From NCBI RefSeq assembly GCF_910592395.1, contig NC_088325.1, forward strand, positions 9,490,109-9,554,108: a DNA stretch of 64,000 nucleotides. The letters are read 5' to 3'. Below the pieces are notes generated by a model, which was given only the letters and a program-made list of their open reading frames with translations, ran no database searches and had not been told where the DNA came from. This document shows positions 1 to 12,490 of the stretch, piece after piece (within the stretch, counting starts at the first letter, position 1; each line of letters begins with the position of its first letter). The DNA comes from Lineus longissimus (Eukaryota; Nemertea; Pilidiophora; Heteronemertea; Lineidae). The position numbers and the translations under genes were made by a program.

Positions 1-650
1 TAAACACACATAATGCAAACAATAATGGTGACTATGAATAAAAGAGCCAATTTTTGTTCTCTCGAGCAGAGGATGGGGCTATTTGAGGCTGTCAGAATGA
101 ATGAGAAAGTGGCAAAAGATAAACGATCAGACACTACAGCCAACAGGAAGAAAAAGAAGGCATGGATTGACAAATGGCACCAACAAAGCCAGGTAATTCT
201 GCAATCGCGCAGAACAGCAGTTCTCCAACAGCAGTTCTTCAACAGCAGTTCTCCTTCCTTCTGTGATTCTATGGAAGTGAATAAATTTTCCTTCCGGGCA
301 CAATGGCGGCAGTAACACGTTTAACAATGTTACAGAAAGTTGGCTGGGAAACTCCCCCAACATCCGTTTGAATGGATGGTCTAGCATAAAAGCGAAAGGC
401 AACTAACAAATGATGCTGAGCGACGGATGAGGCCATAATTCTTTAGATGAATTGGGGCCAAAATATCTCGAATTTTTTGGTCAAACAACGTGTTTAGAAA
501 TGACATTTTTGTTTTATCAAAAATTTTCAAATTTAATGTCACTGTTGTTTAATGGGATATTTGATAGTTTTGTGATTTTTTAACCCCAGTTTCTTGGCTT
601 TAAAGATAAGAAAACGGTTCATTTCCCCATCAAAGAGTTTGTTTATGCAA
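1..650. other. Unassigned sequence
   Basis: I see no recognisable gene here. Two overlapping open frames on opposite strands (up to 100 codons) have no domain, no splice-site support and low-complexity composition, so I treat them as chance frames. Confidence 0.5.
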
Positions 651-660
651 ACACTAAAGT

Positions 661-850
661 GCAAAGTTAGTTGTGTAATTTGAATGCCAAGTACATGTAC
701 TGATCGGTATGAGTGGGCTTCCTATACACTGATACGCGGAGATGCCCATCGTCCATAGCCCTCCCAGCACTGTCCAGAAACGGTAACCGACCATCATTAT
801 AGCCCCTTCCTGTGTGAATTTGATGTTTTGATCCACAGAGTTTATGTGAA
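661..850 (-). pseudogene. Penelope-like element RT fragment (C-terminal end)
   Basis: Minus-strand translation shows HINSVDQNIKFTQE, then after a frame change LPFLDSAGRAMDDGHLRVSVYRKPTHTD. The sequence of 'hINs.h.nIkFT.E', 'lPFLDv' and 'vYRKpTHTD' is the signature of the end of the reverse transcriptase domain of Penelope-like elements. The frame shift near 790 and the absence of any upstream RT show a dead fragment. It abuts a plus-strand piece of the same element class, so two fragments meet here in opposite orientation. Confidence 0.75.
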
Positions 851-1140
851 CGAAGATCCACAAACGCAACAGGACATTCATTTGACAACGAGGATGTCGT
901 TATTCTCGACAAGGAGGAATGTTGGTTCGAGAGAGGATTGAAGGAAGCCAACTACGAGAGACACACAGACGGGAGTCCACCTCAATCAACCGCCACGGAG
1001 GACTGCGCTTCAACATATTACATGCCTGGGACCGAGTCGTAAATACCATCCCTCGAGCCATCTCACGAGGTTCAACGAGACTGCCGTCGAACAGCGCAGT
1101 TTGTCCTGGTGAGGCCAGTGTTGACACTGGCGAAACGTAG
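850..1140 (+). pseudogene. Penelope-like element C-terminal fragment
   Basis: The plus strand reads VVILDKEECWFERGLKEANY in one frame and RRESTSINRHGGLRF in another. WFERG.KEA followed by SlNR.GGLR is the conserved stretch after the endonuclease region of many Penelope-like elements. The two halves need a frameshift near 960 to join, so this copy cannot make protein. The same 3' end (from about 1080) recurs at 14.2 kb. Confidence 0.75.
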
Positions 1141-1180
1141 GCTTTGCCCCTTGTAAGTCTGTTTTTTTCCAGTGACTGAC
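1078..1180 (+). repeat. Penelope-like 3' end, copy 1 (hammerhead-like motif)
   Basis: About 100 bp closely match 14191-14290. The core is a box resembling CTGATGA (here CTGGTGA), a GC-rich hairpin (gccagtg/cactggc) and GAAA. This is the order expected for the catalytic core of a hammerhead ribozyme, which some Penelope-like elements are known to carry. Copy 1 has one substitution in the first box. Ribozyme activity is inference. Confidence 0.55.
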
Positions 1181-1545
1181 TTATTTATAGGAATATACAA
1201 TGTGTACCAACTGTTACAGAACATATTAAAGGAATGTGCGTATTTGGAAAAGTATAAAGGGAAATTTTTTAAAAGTTGCCACTTTGTTGGTAATTGTTGT
1301 GTATTGAATAATTGAAGAGAGTGAAATGGTGTTTGAAAGTTTATTAATGTGGTGAATAGCAATTAAATACTCAAGAATAAATCATACAATGTACCTTAAC
1401 TTTACTGTAAAGGGGATCGAAGTACATTGTAGTTCAGTTGCTTATTTCATAATCAAAACATCATATTTGAATAGTCAAGGAAAATAAAAGAGGGGTAAAT
1501 TGAGAAAAGCATATCTTTTGTAGGGATGAATCAAATTGCTGTTAT
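1141..1545. other. Unassigned AT-rich sequence
   Basis: No coding or repeat signal beyond the Penelope-like 3' tail that runs into its left edge. Confidence 0.5.
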
Positions 1546-1642
1546 TTCTTCTTCTTCTTCTTCTTCTTCTTCTTCTTCTTCTTCTTCTTCTTCTTCTTCT
1601 TCTTCTTCTTCTTCTTCTTCTTCTTCTTCTTCTTCTTCTTCC
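1546..1642 (+). repeat. (TTC)n microsatellite
   Basis: About 97 bp of uninterrupted TTC triplets (GAA on the minus strand). The minus-strand frame through it gives a long polyarginine run that I do not regard as a gene. Confidence 0.97.
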
Positions 1643-2223
1643 TAAACCACACATGATACACAGGCAAACATTACTACTCCTTATAACTTGACGAACCAGA
1701 AAATGAGATGAAGGCCCCACAGCTGTCATGGAGGCAAATTGAGTCGGCAGCGCTATTATACGAACATGAAGAAGTTGGAAAAGAGGAAGATCGTGGACGA
1801 CCGATGCTTCAGCTGCAGCCTAGTAGGGAGGTTATCAGGAGGTAGTGGGAACTTCTCGCAAACAAGAATCTATCAAGAAACTGTTTCAACAGACTGCTTC
1901 CCAATTTGGAGTTAGCGCTTTCATGAAGACCCCCCCCCCCCCCCCCCCCACTCCCCCCAGTTTTATGGGGGTGAATATCATTCATCTTGACCCTCAATGA
2001 CATTGCTCAGCTTCCAGACAACGCGCATCAATATGGGCGGAGCCTGACGTAATTTGACGTATCAAATCAGCCCAGCCTGACGTAAAGGAAAAGAAGCAGA
2101 AACAAAACGGAAATAGAAGAATAGACACCACATCGAACCAGCCTGACGTCAAAGGAAAGAAGTAGAAACAAAATGGAAATAGAAGAACACCAACAACAAA
2201 ATAATTTCGAGTATACTTAACAG
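1643..2223. other. Unassigned; poly-C tract and short direct repeat
   Basis: Contains a ~20 bp C tract near 1929-1950. It also holds a 50 bp direct duplication at about 2073-2123 and 2139-2190, both copies built as cctgacgt, then aaggaaa and gaaacaaaa and ggaaatagaagaa. No gene recognised. Confidence 0.6.
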
Positions 2224-2229
2224 GTGGAC

Positions 2230-3470
2230 CTACAATTCAGACATTGGAAACGAGAGGATGTAACAATTTCTACGCTAATGGTTACTGGTGATTCAATTAT
2301 TGTCATAGATGATGATTATTTCATGAAAATATTACCCCAGGAAAAATATCCAATTTCTCCAAGTTCTCACGGTGATAGTATCTGCTGTGCCGATGGAAAT
2401 CGTATGCAAATTATGGGCATAGTCACAATGAACATTGGTTTTGGTAACAAGAGGTCAGTCACAATTGTCATGTCATCAACGGACTTGCCCATACCCTCAT
2501 TTTGGGTTTTGTTTTTCTTCACAAACAGGAGGCAATCATCAATGCTAGGACCAGGGAAGTGACATTCAATGATTTGGGTACTATAGCTATGGATTCAGCT
2601 GCAAAGTTCAATGTGCAGGCCAGTGTGGAGCATTCTGAAGCGATTATACGAGAAAAATTAAATTCACGGATTGGATTGAAAGGCAAGCATGTACTATCCA
2701 ACCGAAGCAAAGACTGGGAAATCGATATAGACTTGCGGGAGCACACAGTATAGCATATATTCGGAAAGGAATAGTTCCCCTTCGTGTCCTTAATGCTGCT
2801 CCTTACCTTGTCACATTGCGGGGAGGAGCGGACCAGGCCAGCGCATCCTGCATAGATTTGAATCGATCAGCATTCGATTGTAACTTCATGTCAGGAAGGG
2901 ATTTCAGTAGAAGATACAGGCATTTCTCTTGAAGAACAAAAATGTCAGATCGATGAGGGTTCCTTAAACGAAACGGAGCGGAGGGAATTGGATCAAGTAT
3001 TGGAGGAATATATTGATGTATTCGCTGAGGACCTTGTCGAGTTAGGAGAAGCCAAGAACTTTGAATATGAGATTGAAACATGACCGGGAAAGGTAGTTCT
3101 TCAATTGCCTTTTAGAGTTTCCATGGCATTACAAGATGGAATGGATCAGCAAATTCAAAAATTGCACCAGGCTAGGATTATTCAGAAATCTAAGTCAAAT
3201 TGGTCTTATCCCGCTCTTTTGTTACCAAAACCAAAGGGGCATCGGCCAGTAATCGATTATCAAAATGTCAACAAAATAGTGCGATGTGATTTCCATCCTC
3301 TCCCATAGCAAATGAACAATTGTTTAGTTGTGGTCCCGCCAGCCTCTTCTCCTCCATGGACTTACAGCAGGGATATTTTCAACTTAGGTTATATCCATCT
3401 TGATATCCAACACAAACATTTTCTTTTCGAAGGATGTCAGTAGACTTGTTTCCCATCTTTGATTCCTTTT
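2230..3470 (+). pseudogene. Ty3/gypsy retrotransposon remnant (protease to RT start)
   Basis: In order: a retropepsin-like region with ADGNRMQIMG and, in the next frame, a GFVFLHKQEAIINARTREV stretch like the 'ILGlDFL' segment at the end of gypsy proteases. Then comes an RT entry region (QKLHQARIIQKSKSNWSYPA, LLPKPKGHRPVIDYQNVNK), and after a stop at about 3306 a frame-shifted FSSMDLQQGYFQ like the 'ftslDL.sGy.Q' RT motif. Stops and frame changes near 2500, 3080 and 3306 break it. No LTR, YxDD box, RNase H or integrase is visible, so this is a truncated dead copy. Confidence 0.8.
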
Positions 3471-3631
3471 TGACAAGGGATGGCGATCTTATGGTCAATT
3501 GCCTCTAGAAATTAACACCAACAGATGAAAACTCCACTCGGCCTTCAAATCATTCATGAATTTTTTATCAAGGGAAATTTCAGAAAAAAGAGTTGAACAA
3601 ACACATTCCAAAATGGATAAATAATAGCAAC

Positions 3632-5160
3632 AAGAGGCCCAAGGGCCTGGCGCTCAGCTGAGTTAATATCATTAATATCTTCCCGGTGTTTAGTTCATTA
3701 TGCATGAAAATGGCATGCTCCATGGTATTTGATATCCTTTTGCGTTCACTACGGTACCAATGTTTTTGGTTGACATAATTATGTCACTGTTCATTCCTCA
3801 ATCCTGACCATAACTCGGGTGAAATCATCGTATGAAAATATTTACCGAAACATGAAGTTTATGCCATGAATGAGGATACTCATTGTCATAGCCTCGTTTA
3901 CAAGTACGAAGTATTTTCCCGCGAATATTCAAAACTGCTTGGCTCCTTGCCAGTTAAATAACATGTGACTATACACAAAATAGAAAACTTTGATGGAAAT
4001 TGTAAATCATTTTTTTATCTATCAGGGGAAACAAGCTGATGATGATCAAATAAATCATTCATGAGAAATCGTTTTGTTGCTGAAGCTTGCATGACGAAGT
4101 TAATGCTAAACCTTTTCTTGTGCTCTACTGCGCCACCGTAGTTTTCTATTTAGACCAGCGATGACGTCATTTCTGGTGATTCCCTACGTTGTCCAATGAG
4201 CGCTTTTTAAAATGTGCCATTTGGTATTGTACAGTATGCAATGTATTTTTTCAGCGCTGCCAGTTGCCGAACAGAATGCCGTAGCTCCCTCAATTTCCAA
4301 TCAATTTTTATGGGAGTGACATTATTGTATTGCTTAGAATGTCTACTTTTTACTCATGAAAGAATCGTAGAACTAAAACTTAATAGGCGAACAGAATCAT
4401 GCCGATTCACTGCACATACTGTGGGAATTCTCCACTTCAAAATACATCGGCGATGTCATCGCGAACAGAGCATGCACTTCCGATATCGTTTTCACAGAAA
4501 TGTGGCCAAATTTTCAAGAACTAATTTCTGAAAGTAGTCCCTAAAGACCTTATGACTACCACTGAAACGAACTAGTGATAATATCGCCTACCAGACTACT
4601 TTTTAGGCAGAAAATTGGGTACTTGAGTGTCATTGAGCTCCAAGATTATTGCACATAGCGTAAACAACATGCCGCCTTTGGTCTCCGCTTCGGTATTTCG
4701 TAGGCCGCTTATAGGCCTAATGCACCTTCTCAATTAAAACCAACATAATAAGGCCTTACATCGTTGATTGAATAGGAACACCACACAAAACACAATAAAG
4801 TGGGGGTACAATCGATTACGAAGCTGAAGTGAACAGTGATTTATTCCTGGCGCTAGGCCTACTGCTTTTGTTGTGTAGCTGCCATGTTTTGAGAACTGGC
4901 AAATAGGAGACTTCATTGATGGCTGACATCATCGGGCGGGAATTTGAATCGGCAGAAATAATTAAAAAGGCAGGTAGCGCCCTCTCCTGTTAAAATTTTG
5001 AACTTTTTCTCAATAAAATAGATTTTCAAGAATTTTATCTTAATATTAGAGCATATTTCGACTAATTCTGCTGCTCCTAGGCCGATATAGGCCAGTTTCC
5101 TTCATGCACTCTCGCTCGCAGGAAGTAGGTCGAATGGCGACAAATTTTGTTTTGAAAGTA
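3632..5160. other. Repeat-like start, otherwise unassigned
   Basis: At about 3632-3660 lies aacaagaggcccaagggcct followed by ggcgctcagctgag. I associate this with the ends of a repeat family common in marine invertebrates, especially molluscs. The rest shows no gene; the 105-codon frame at 4214-4531 has no recognisable domain. Confidence 0.4.
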
Positions 5161-5164
5161 GAGT

Positions 5165-6200
5165 TTGACCAGAAGTATCCAGAAATGCAAAATTGAAGTC
5201 TCTAGGTCTTACGGTTACAAAATGCCCAATTTTGTCCACAGAGGATGGACAGACACCAAACGAATAGCTATTAGAAAAGCTCTGCTGACTTTGTCAGCTG
5301 AGCTAAAAATGTTTCCAAAAGTCATTAGATACTATCTTAATGGTGGAGGACAAGTATATGCAGTGCTCTTGGACGCGAGCCAGACGTTTGATCGGGTAGA
5401 ATACACGAGATTAATGAAAGTTTTGTTATAAGAAGATATTTTTCCTGTTATGGCAAAGATGATTGCGTACTTGTAAATTAAACAGAAAATGCGGATACGC
5501 TGGGGTACATCCCATTCGAATTAGTTCAATGTGTCAAATGGTGTCAAGCAAGGAGGGATACTTTCTCCATTTCTCTTTGTAAATTACATGGATGAACTAC
5601 TTTTAAAAATAAAAGGTTACGGATATGGTTGTTATATTGGCGCTACATGTGCAGGAGTGTATGGGTACGCTGACGATATAATTATTTTATGCCCGACAAT
5701 TTTTTCTTTGTCGGCCAAGCTTGAAATAGCAGTTGAGTTTTCAAAGGACTACATGATCAAATTCAACCCAACCAAGTGCAAACCCCTATATTTCAGTCTG
5801 ATAACACAAGAGTGGGCAATATAATAATAATCTTTCAAGACATTCCTGTACGGGCAAATGGAACTGCTACCCACCTTGGAAATATCATTGGACCAGACTC
5901 ACAAGATAAAAACATTATAAAGTCTATTTTTGATTATAACCGAAGGGGCAATATCCTCTTGTCAAGGTCTCATTTCAGTAGTTTTGATACAAAAATTAAA
6001 TTATTTTAATATTTTTGAATGTCTTTGTATGGTTCTCTCCTGTAGGACCTTGGTGACAGGACTATCAACTTATTCTATACCGCATGGAGGAAGGCGGTCA
6101 GAAGAATTATATGTACATCCAAGAACCCACTGTGCCTTATTGCAACATTTAATTTTATCATGCCCGATAGAGGTCACCCTCCAGAACAGATTTCATGAAT
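5165..6200 (+). pseudogene. LINE reverse-transcriptase remnant
   Basis: Three frames carry successive RT blocks: YAVLLDASQTFDRVEY (the 'lDa.kAFD.v.y' block), SNGVKQGGILSPFLFVNYMD (the 'V.QGg.lSP.LF' block), and GYADDIIILCP with the YADD catalytic box at about 5666. Downstream FNPTKCK matches the 'FN..Ksk' block, and a C-terminal stretch contains RTHCALLQHLI. Stops near 5431, 5824 and 6008 separate the pieces. The domain order is that of a non-LTR element of the CR1/L2/Jockey type; I cannot assign the clade. A related C-terminal region lies on the minus strand at 46.2-47.0 kb. Confidence 0.8.
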
Positions 6201-7260
6201 AGGTCTTTTGTTGCAAAACATAATTTCATGCAAATAGCTTTTCAGGTAGCATTAGATGGTAGCTCTTCCTCTGTGTCTAACTCTATCTCATACGTTACTG
6301 GTTTAATCGGGGCACCGCGTTCTACAATTGGGAAAACTGGCGCGCTGCCGTAAGTTCATCCTTCTGAAGAAATTTTAGTTCAGTCTACTGCCATTAGGGA
6401 TTTTCTACATTTACGGGGTAATAACCGCGGGGATATAAAGAACCATCCTTGAATTTCTTTGCACTGAGTAATCTGTATTAAATATGTTTTTTTTGCTAGT
6501 TCTTGTTTTGAAATACACATGCCTGGCACTTTCTCTTGAACACTGAGCACTGGCTTTTGTTCTTCTTATTCAACATGTTGTTTAACATGGTGGTCTGCTG
6601 CTTCATAGCCTTTGTCATTAAGACTGATTGCTTAGCTTGGCTTTCAGTAAACTGCTTCAAACGTGTTTCCAGTCCGACACTCTGTAGAGTTGCACTCTCT
6701 CTCTCTCATTAAGCCTATTGCAGTCACTAGCACAGCATTCTGCTGAGTCTGACCTTGTTTGTTGACAGTCAAGCTAAACTTGCTAAACTTTCACACGTTG
6801 CTACAAGTACATCTGCTGCTAGCACCTCTCTCGTGGAGAATAACAGTGTTATTTTGGTCGTTATAGCATCACACAACTCAGTTCTTCTATTTACAACCTC
6901 AGCTTCTGTCACAGCTGTGACTTACGCACTATAAACATGAGACTCACTCTCAACAGAATATTCATTATCTCTGAATGTTCTATGTCCACAACCTTGGACT
7001 CGAATTAAATGATGAGTGAACAAGTGTACACTCAGAGAAGTTTGTCTCACAAAGAAAGGCAGCGCTATAACATTCAACTCTCAGCAGTCAAAACCCAAGG
7101 TCGGTGCAGCGCTATAAAATACACTTTCTAAGAGCGATAGATGAGTTCAGCGCCTTCAAGGAGAATTGCCAAACTAGAACATTATCGAATAATAACAAAC
7201 TTGCACGCAAATCCTCTTATCAGCTGATAGGTATAAGAGCTAATAAGAGCCTTAAGTCAA
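6201..7260. other. Unassigned sequence
   Basis: No coding, RNA or repeat structure that I can support. Confidence 0.5.
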
Positions 7261-7430
7261 GATCATTATGAATAGATTTAATCCAGTAACCCATTGACTG
7301 CAAGTTGCTATTTTTGCACTTATTCTTTGCGACTCGCGATGGTTTCCTGAAAAAATACGTATTACGAAATTTCTTCAGGTTTCTTCAACCAAATTTTGCG
7401 AACTAAGGTTATCAGCAATGTAGAAGCCAA
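7215..7430. repeat. Orphan copy of the ankyrin-array intron unit
   Basis: Shares the spacer that accompanies each ankyrin exon further along (gatttaatccagtaaccca, ttgcgactcg, ttacgaaatttctt, aggttatc). No ankyrin exon is left beside it. It marks the low-coordinate edge of the duplicated exon-intron array, about 3 kb beyond the last exon. Confidence 0.6.
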
Positions 7431-7461
7431 TTATGTTATTCTGGTCTGATATGTATGGTAC

Positions 7462-7600
7462 GCGGTAAAAATCCCAATGGCAAAAATCCTAATGTAAAAA
7501 TCCTAACCGTAAAAATCCTAACCGTATAAAATCCTTATGTAAAAAATCCGAGGCAAAAATCCTAACAGTAAAAATCCCAATGGTAAAAATCCCAAATTTT
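7462..7600 (+). repeat. Short tandem repeat, ~16 bp unit
   Basis: About nine degenerate copies of a unit close to gtaaaaatcctaacc or gtaaaaatcccaatg. Confidence 0.85.
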
Positions 7601-9770
7601 AGCATTTGTTACCAATTTGAAAAACATTTGAACAAAAATGTATTTCTTAAAAAACTAATTTTAAAACTAAATTTAACAAAAAAAACCTTCCACTTTCTCA
7701 AAAAAAAAATTTGTTGAAAAATCAGCTCCATAAAGTTGTGAGCTCGTTCGGAAATTTTCTTTGATAAAAAAACCATGTTTAAAATGAACATGTATTTCGG
7801 ATATATCATGATCGCTTCTACAGTTTAAATTTAGTTGGCAATGACACTTTAAGAGAATCATATAGAGAAACCCTAAAAATTCTAATTTGTGATTGAATAC
7901 CTCTAATATTCAGGCTAACCCTTCTTCATTGCTAGCAGTTGGTTAATCCCTGCACATTCCAAGCTTCCCATTGGAGTGTAACATAATGAATCATAATTGC
8001 CTATACTCTGTTCGCCGATTTTAGGCGGAGTTAGCGCTCGAGGAACTTTTATTGATGTCTAACCGCAACCCAGAAACGTGACAGCAACCATAGGTCTTGG
8101 TTTCCAATGGTCCGCTGATTTGCGCATAATATTTTGAAACGCACTCTAGTTGGCTCGTGTTGTAAAAAGTAAACAAATCGACGCGAATGATGAAGTTTCA
8201 AGATGTCAAGCAGTTTGTATCCACTTTTATAAAATATTTTTCAATTTTTGAAAATGGAAATGTGCTGTTAACCAACTGGAGCTTGTCAGTAATGACCGCG
8301 GATTTTGGGGTTTTCAAGTAGATTTCCGCGAAATTTCCGAAATAGAGAAATTATGTTGAGTCAAAGCTATACTTTGTTAATTACATTGTATATGCATAAT
8401 TAGAATTTTTTAATAATTGGCGGTTATACGGACATGCGCTAGGATTGGCTGCGTCCTTTCCAACAGAGTATGCGACAGAGCATGTTGACATATTATTTAT
8501 TAAGGTGAATGTTTTTACCTTCGCAAAAAGCCATTTTTCTGGGTAATCCAGAAATATGATCCAGTTATTCAGGGGGAAAGTTCCTTTAGATGCTTCATAC
8601 GTAACGTACCGTAACATAATTTTTTTTGAATCATTGTCATCAATGAATTATCACGAATTGAAGTTGGGCAGCTTTGCGTCACGCTTAGGTATATGTCGAC
8701 CTTAATGGGACATTTAGAAAAAAAATTTGACTTTGAATTCCAGTTTCTGGTTTTTTTCAGATTACAAAATGGTTGATTTTCCGTTAATGAGCTTGTTTTG
8801 GCACTCATTTAAAGGCGAAGGGTTGTGAGATAAACAGCAACAATTTTATTGGAAACCTTAAATATGTTTCATGATGAGTACATCAATTTTGAGTTATCTT
8901 ATAATATACAACAGTTTAATAGTGTGTGCCTGACACAAATTGCCATCATTTATGGATCTTTGAACGTGTTTATTTATTTGTTAAATTCATCAAAACCCAA
9001 AAAGGAGAATAATGAAAGGTGAATAATTCAAAAAAGATATACAGGATGCACGTGATTAAAACACTTTAACGAACAATTTGGCAAGGATCCTTCATATGAA
9101 CTATAGGGCCCGCAATAGGATCTCATTCAAACTCGCGTAAAACTTAATGATGCATCGTTGCTTTGATAGCGACGGAGGACGGGAAATTCACTTTAAACTG
9201 TCAGTGCGGCTGTAAGAAATGAAATACCTTATTTTAGAATGGGGTCAATAAGGGTGGCTTTTGCAACAGCCTCACTAGATAGATAATTGGATGAAATTTC
9301 TAAATCTTTCTTAAAAATGAATTGCAAACTGATCAGTGTGTGCACGATGCCTAATTGAGAATTGATTATTGTTTTGTCTGGCAATTAGCAGCTAACCAAT
9401 ATTTACTAGCATAACTGCTACATAAATTGTTAGCTATATCAATATAAGAACGGCGGGTACTCTACCCTAGCACAAAGCATACAATACCTGAATTTTAAAA
9501 GAGCGACAAGAGCTAATGTGAACCGGAATATCAGACCTAATTACCATTGGAGGGGAGATACGGGTGTCGATAGAGTGAACATAAAAGGAATAATTGACTA
9601 CCGGTGTACTGCCTAATTGTACATGTATTTGGGTAGTGAGTTAGCTAAGATTTGTCAATTTTATTATGTGTATGTATGAAATAAGCTGATTCAGTTGTAT
9701 TGTAAGCGCACCTTGCACCTCTGCACCCATTTGCTGTATACCTTTGAATAAGTATGAATAAATATTAATA
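7601..9770. other. Unassigned sequence
   Basis: AT-rich, with no domain-bearing frame on either strand. Downstream exons of the minus-strand gene (its C terminus) should lie here or further left, but I found none. Confidence 0.45.
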
Positions 9771-9773
9771 ATG

Positions 9774-10025
9774 ATAAGTCAACAATCTATATTGTATGTA
9801 TTTGTTACCCGATAAATTACATGTAAACCGCATGTGCGGAATTTATTGTTTCGGAGATTATTGGTCGTCCTATAACGTATGCACCTCAGCTCAGTTTGTA
9901 GCCTGATTAAAATGGGCTTCATGTAAATTGCCCCAGAGAGGTGTGAGATCAAAGGAAACTTGCCGTGACTAGACTCTTTATCGAATGACCCTGCTAACGT
10001 AATATACGCATAGATGAGAGCCAAC
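9774..10025. repeat. Dispersed repeat R2, copy 1
   Basis: About 250 bp resembling 14846-15131 in the same orientation. Shared blocks include gtcaacaatctat, tatttgttaccc, ttattggtcgt and a gtgagatca stretch. Probably spread by the same segmental duplications as the ankyrin array, or an old interspersed repeat. Confidence 0.7.
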
Positions 10026-10321
10026 AGTTGAGATAGATTTTATCCAGTAACCCGCCATTACTGTTCAACGCCAATTTTGTGCTTGTTTATTTTTGCAACT
10101 CGCACCATTTTTTGGAAGAAAACATATTATTTCCTTTTGAAAGATCAGGAGAAGATGCTCTTGTTCATTTCAAAGAAAACAATACGATTATTATTTTCGC
10201 GAATCTAAGTTATCTACGAAATCTGCAAAAATTCTCATTGAATACGTGCAACTTTCGCCAACTGCTTTACCAACTTATGATTATAGAGAAGGTCTAATGA
10301 AAATGACTTTTAGTGCATTAC

Positions 10322-10403
10322 CTTCTTCTCTGCCTTTCGATAGAGCATCTACGACATCAAAGTGACCTTTTTGGGAGGCAACCGTTAGTGCCGTCAAGCC
10401 GTC
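10322..10403 (-). CDS. Ankyrin-repeat exon (last seen, short)
   Basis: Acceptor tttttcag precedes DGLTALTVASQKGHFDVVDA, a clear start of an ankyrin repeat (TAL..AS..GH.dvV). It ends at AGAAGAAG|gtaatg. The exon is 82 bp rather than 99, lacks the usual GADVNK end and changes phase. It could be a terminal exon joint into a different frame, or a decayed copy. Confidence 0.5.
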
Positions 10404-11284
10404 CTGAAAAAGACACGCATATAAACTATCGATAATGAAATATCGAATATATACAAATAACTTGGTGCCCCAGTTAAGATAATTTAAACCGCGAGATGTC
10501 TTGCGATTTTTTGTAGAAAAACAATACATTGTATTTGGCATTTTTTGTCTCTTACAATTTACGTTACTCTAAACTCGATGATCACAAAGGGTTATTCGTT
10601 TGAGGCATGACCGCCCCAAGTATGTTATGCATTGAACAGACCACGGTCATACTATTTCGGTCTTCAGGTTGTAGTAAGTTTATAGACTGTGGTTGGCATT
10701 GGGAACGAACTGGTCACTTGCGATCTAATTGTTACCACTTCAGTGGTTATTTTATAGTTAATCAGTTTCCCTGTCTATTATCCTAGGTCTATTGACAACG
10801 AATCTTCCATAAAAGAAATCGCATTGATAATAACGCAAAATCCTTAAGGGCCTGCAATCTTGAACTCTTACCATGAAATTGGTGCAACGGCGAAATGCAT
10901 AACCATTTGACAAATTGTTGTCGCCCACCCATTGTCCATCCCGATTGAACAATATTGAATGGCATCCAATAGCAATGCGCATGATATCTAAGAGGGCTTG
11001 ACTTTCATATCGGTCTTAGATCGGTGAGTCTAGAGTATTTCAAAATCTGCACAATAAAACGCCCCCACAAATCAAGCGGTTTACAGAGCATCATTCGCCT
11101 ACTATTTTTTTATTTCTAAGAATCTGGGTTATTTGCCACATTGGCAATATGAAATGTCCCCAAAAATCAAGCGGTTTCCAAGAAAACTACTCCATAACTG
11201 TATCTTACGCCTACTGCTTTTAATCCATGATATTTTTTTTTTGGGGGGGGGGAGTTCAGATGAAGGGGACATTTGATGTGTTAC

Positions 11285-11383
11285 CTTATTCTTTTTGTTA
11301 ACATCTGCTCCATGTTTCAGAAGACAATCTACGACATCAAGGTGACCATTTTTCGAGGCAATCATTAATGCCGTCCTGCTGTT
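11285..11383 (-). CDS. Ankyrin-repeat exon
   Basis: A 99 bp phase 0-0 exon between ctttcag and gtaaca. It encodes one 33-residue ankyrin repeat: NSRTALMIASKNGHLDVVDC followed by LLKHGADVNKKNK. It has the family's TAL..A...GH..vV..LL..GADVN pattern, the best preserved in the array. It belongs to the minus-strand receptor-like gene. Confidence 0.85.
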
Positions 11384-11771
11384 CTGAAAGAAGACAAACA
11401 TACTATCATCAACCAAATATCGAAATATACGAATAGACAAGAGCCATAAAAGTCGAGATAATTTTAAACCGATTCAAGACAGTAGCCCATTACAACTGTA
11501 ACTTGCCAATTTTGCGCTGGTATTCATTTTTGCAACCCGCGAAAGTATCTAAAGAAAAAACGGAAATCGTATTTTGGCGGTTCATGAAATATCTTTCGTT
11601 TTTTTCAAAAAAGAAATTTTGTGATTTCTATTTTTGTTGATCATGGTTATCTGCCAAATCAGCATAATAAATGCCCCCAAAGTTAGGCAGTCTGTAGTAC
11701 ATCGTTCCATATTGTGTCATTCGCCTTCCGCAGACGAGAGGTTTAGATGGATGGGTCTTTTGGTGTGGTAC

Positions 11772-11870
11772 CTTGTTTACTTTGTCAACCTCTGCTCCAC
11801 CTTTTATTAGAGCTTCTACGACAGGAAGGTGATCATTTTGGGAGGCGAGCATAAGCGCTGTCGAGCCGTC
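11772..11870 (-). CDS. Ankyrin-repeat exon
   Basis: A 99 bp phase 0-0 exon (cag acceptor, AAG|gtacca donor) coding one repeat that starts DGSTALMLASQNDHLPVVEA and ends KGGAEVDKVNK. The TALMLAS and GGAEV cores are intact. It is nearly identical to the exons at 12.6 and 13.3 kb, showing recent duplication. Confidence 0.87.
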
Positions 11871-12397
11871 CTGAAACAAAATAGACATACACTCGCTAAT
11901 CAAATATCGAAATATGCATAGGAAGAGAGAGATAAGAGCTTAAAGCCAAATCGTTATGAATAGATTAAATCCAGTAACCCATCACTGCAAGTCGCCAATC
12001 TTCGCACATATCTATTTTTGCGACTCACGAAAGTTTCTGGAAAATAAAAGAACTACAGAGTATCATTCCTAAGCGTCATTTGCTAATCAAATATTGACAT
12101 GTGTAAAGGAAGAGACAAGAGCTTAAAGGCAAGATCGTTATAAATAGATTAAATCCATATCTATTTTTGCGACTCACATAAGTTTCTGGAAAATAAAAGA
12201 ACACATGTATTTGGCTGATTACGAAATTTCTTTTGGTTTTTTTAACAAAAAGATATATATTGCGAATCTAGATTATCCGCAAAATCTTCAACGATACACG
12301 CCTCCAAACGCAGAGTATCATTCCTAAGCGTCATTTGCCTGCAGCCTGATTTGCTTATGAGTTTAGAGATGCTCGCAATGGAACTTCAAAGTGTTGC

Positions 12398-12490
12398 CTT
12401 CTTCGCTTTGTTAACATCTGCTCCACATTTCAATAAAGAGCAACTACGACCTTAATGTGACCATCATTGCGACGATCATTAGCGACAGAG
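12398..12490 (-). pseudogene. Decayed ankyrin exon (copy 1)
   Basis: Shows NDGHIKVVVAL from the middle of an ankyrin repeat. An in-frame TGA follows, then GGAGCAGATGTTAACAAA in a shifted frame. The donor is gc instead of gt and the acceptor is lost. The same broken exon appears at 13114 and 13830. Confidence 0.8.

Noticed and set aside
1475-1729. 84-codon minus frame with long polyarginine
   Set aside because: It is the antisense reading of the TTC microsatellite.
7609-7861. Overlapping Phe/Lys-rich minus frames
   Set aside because: AT-rich low complexity; poly-A and poly-T runs explain the composition.
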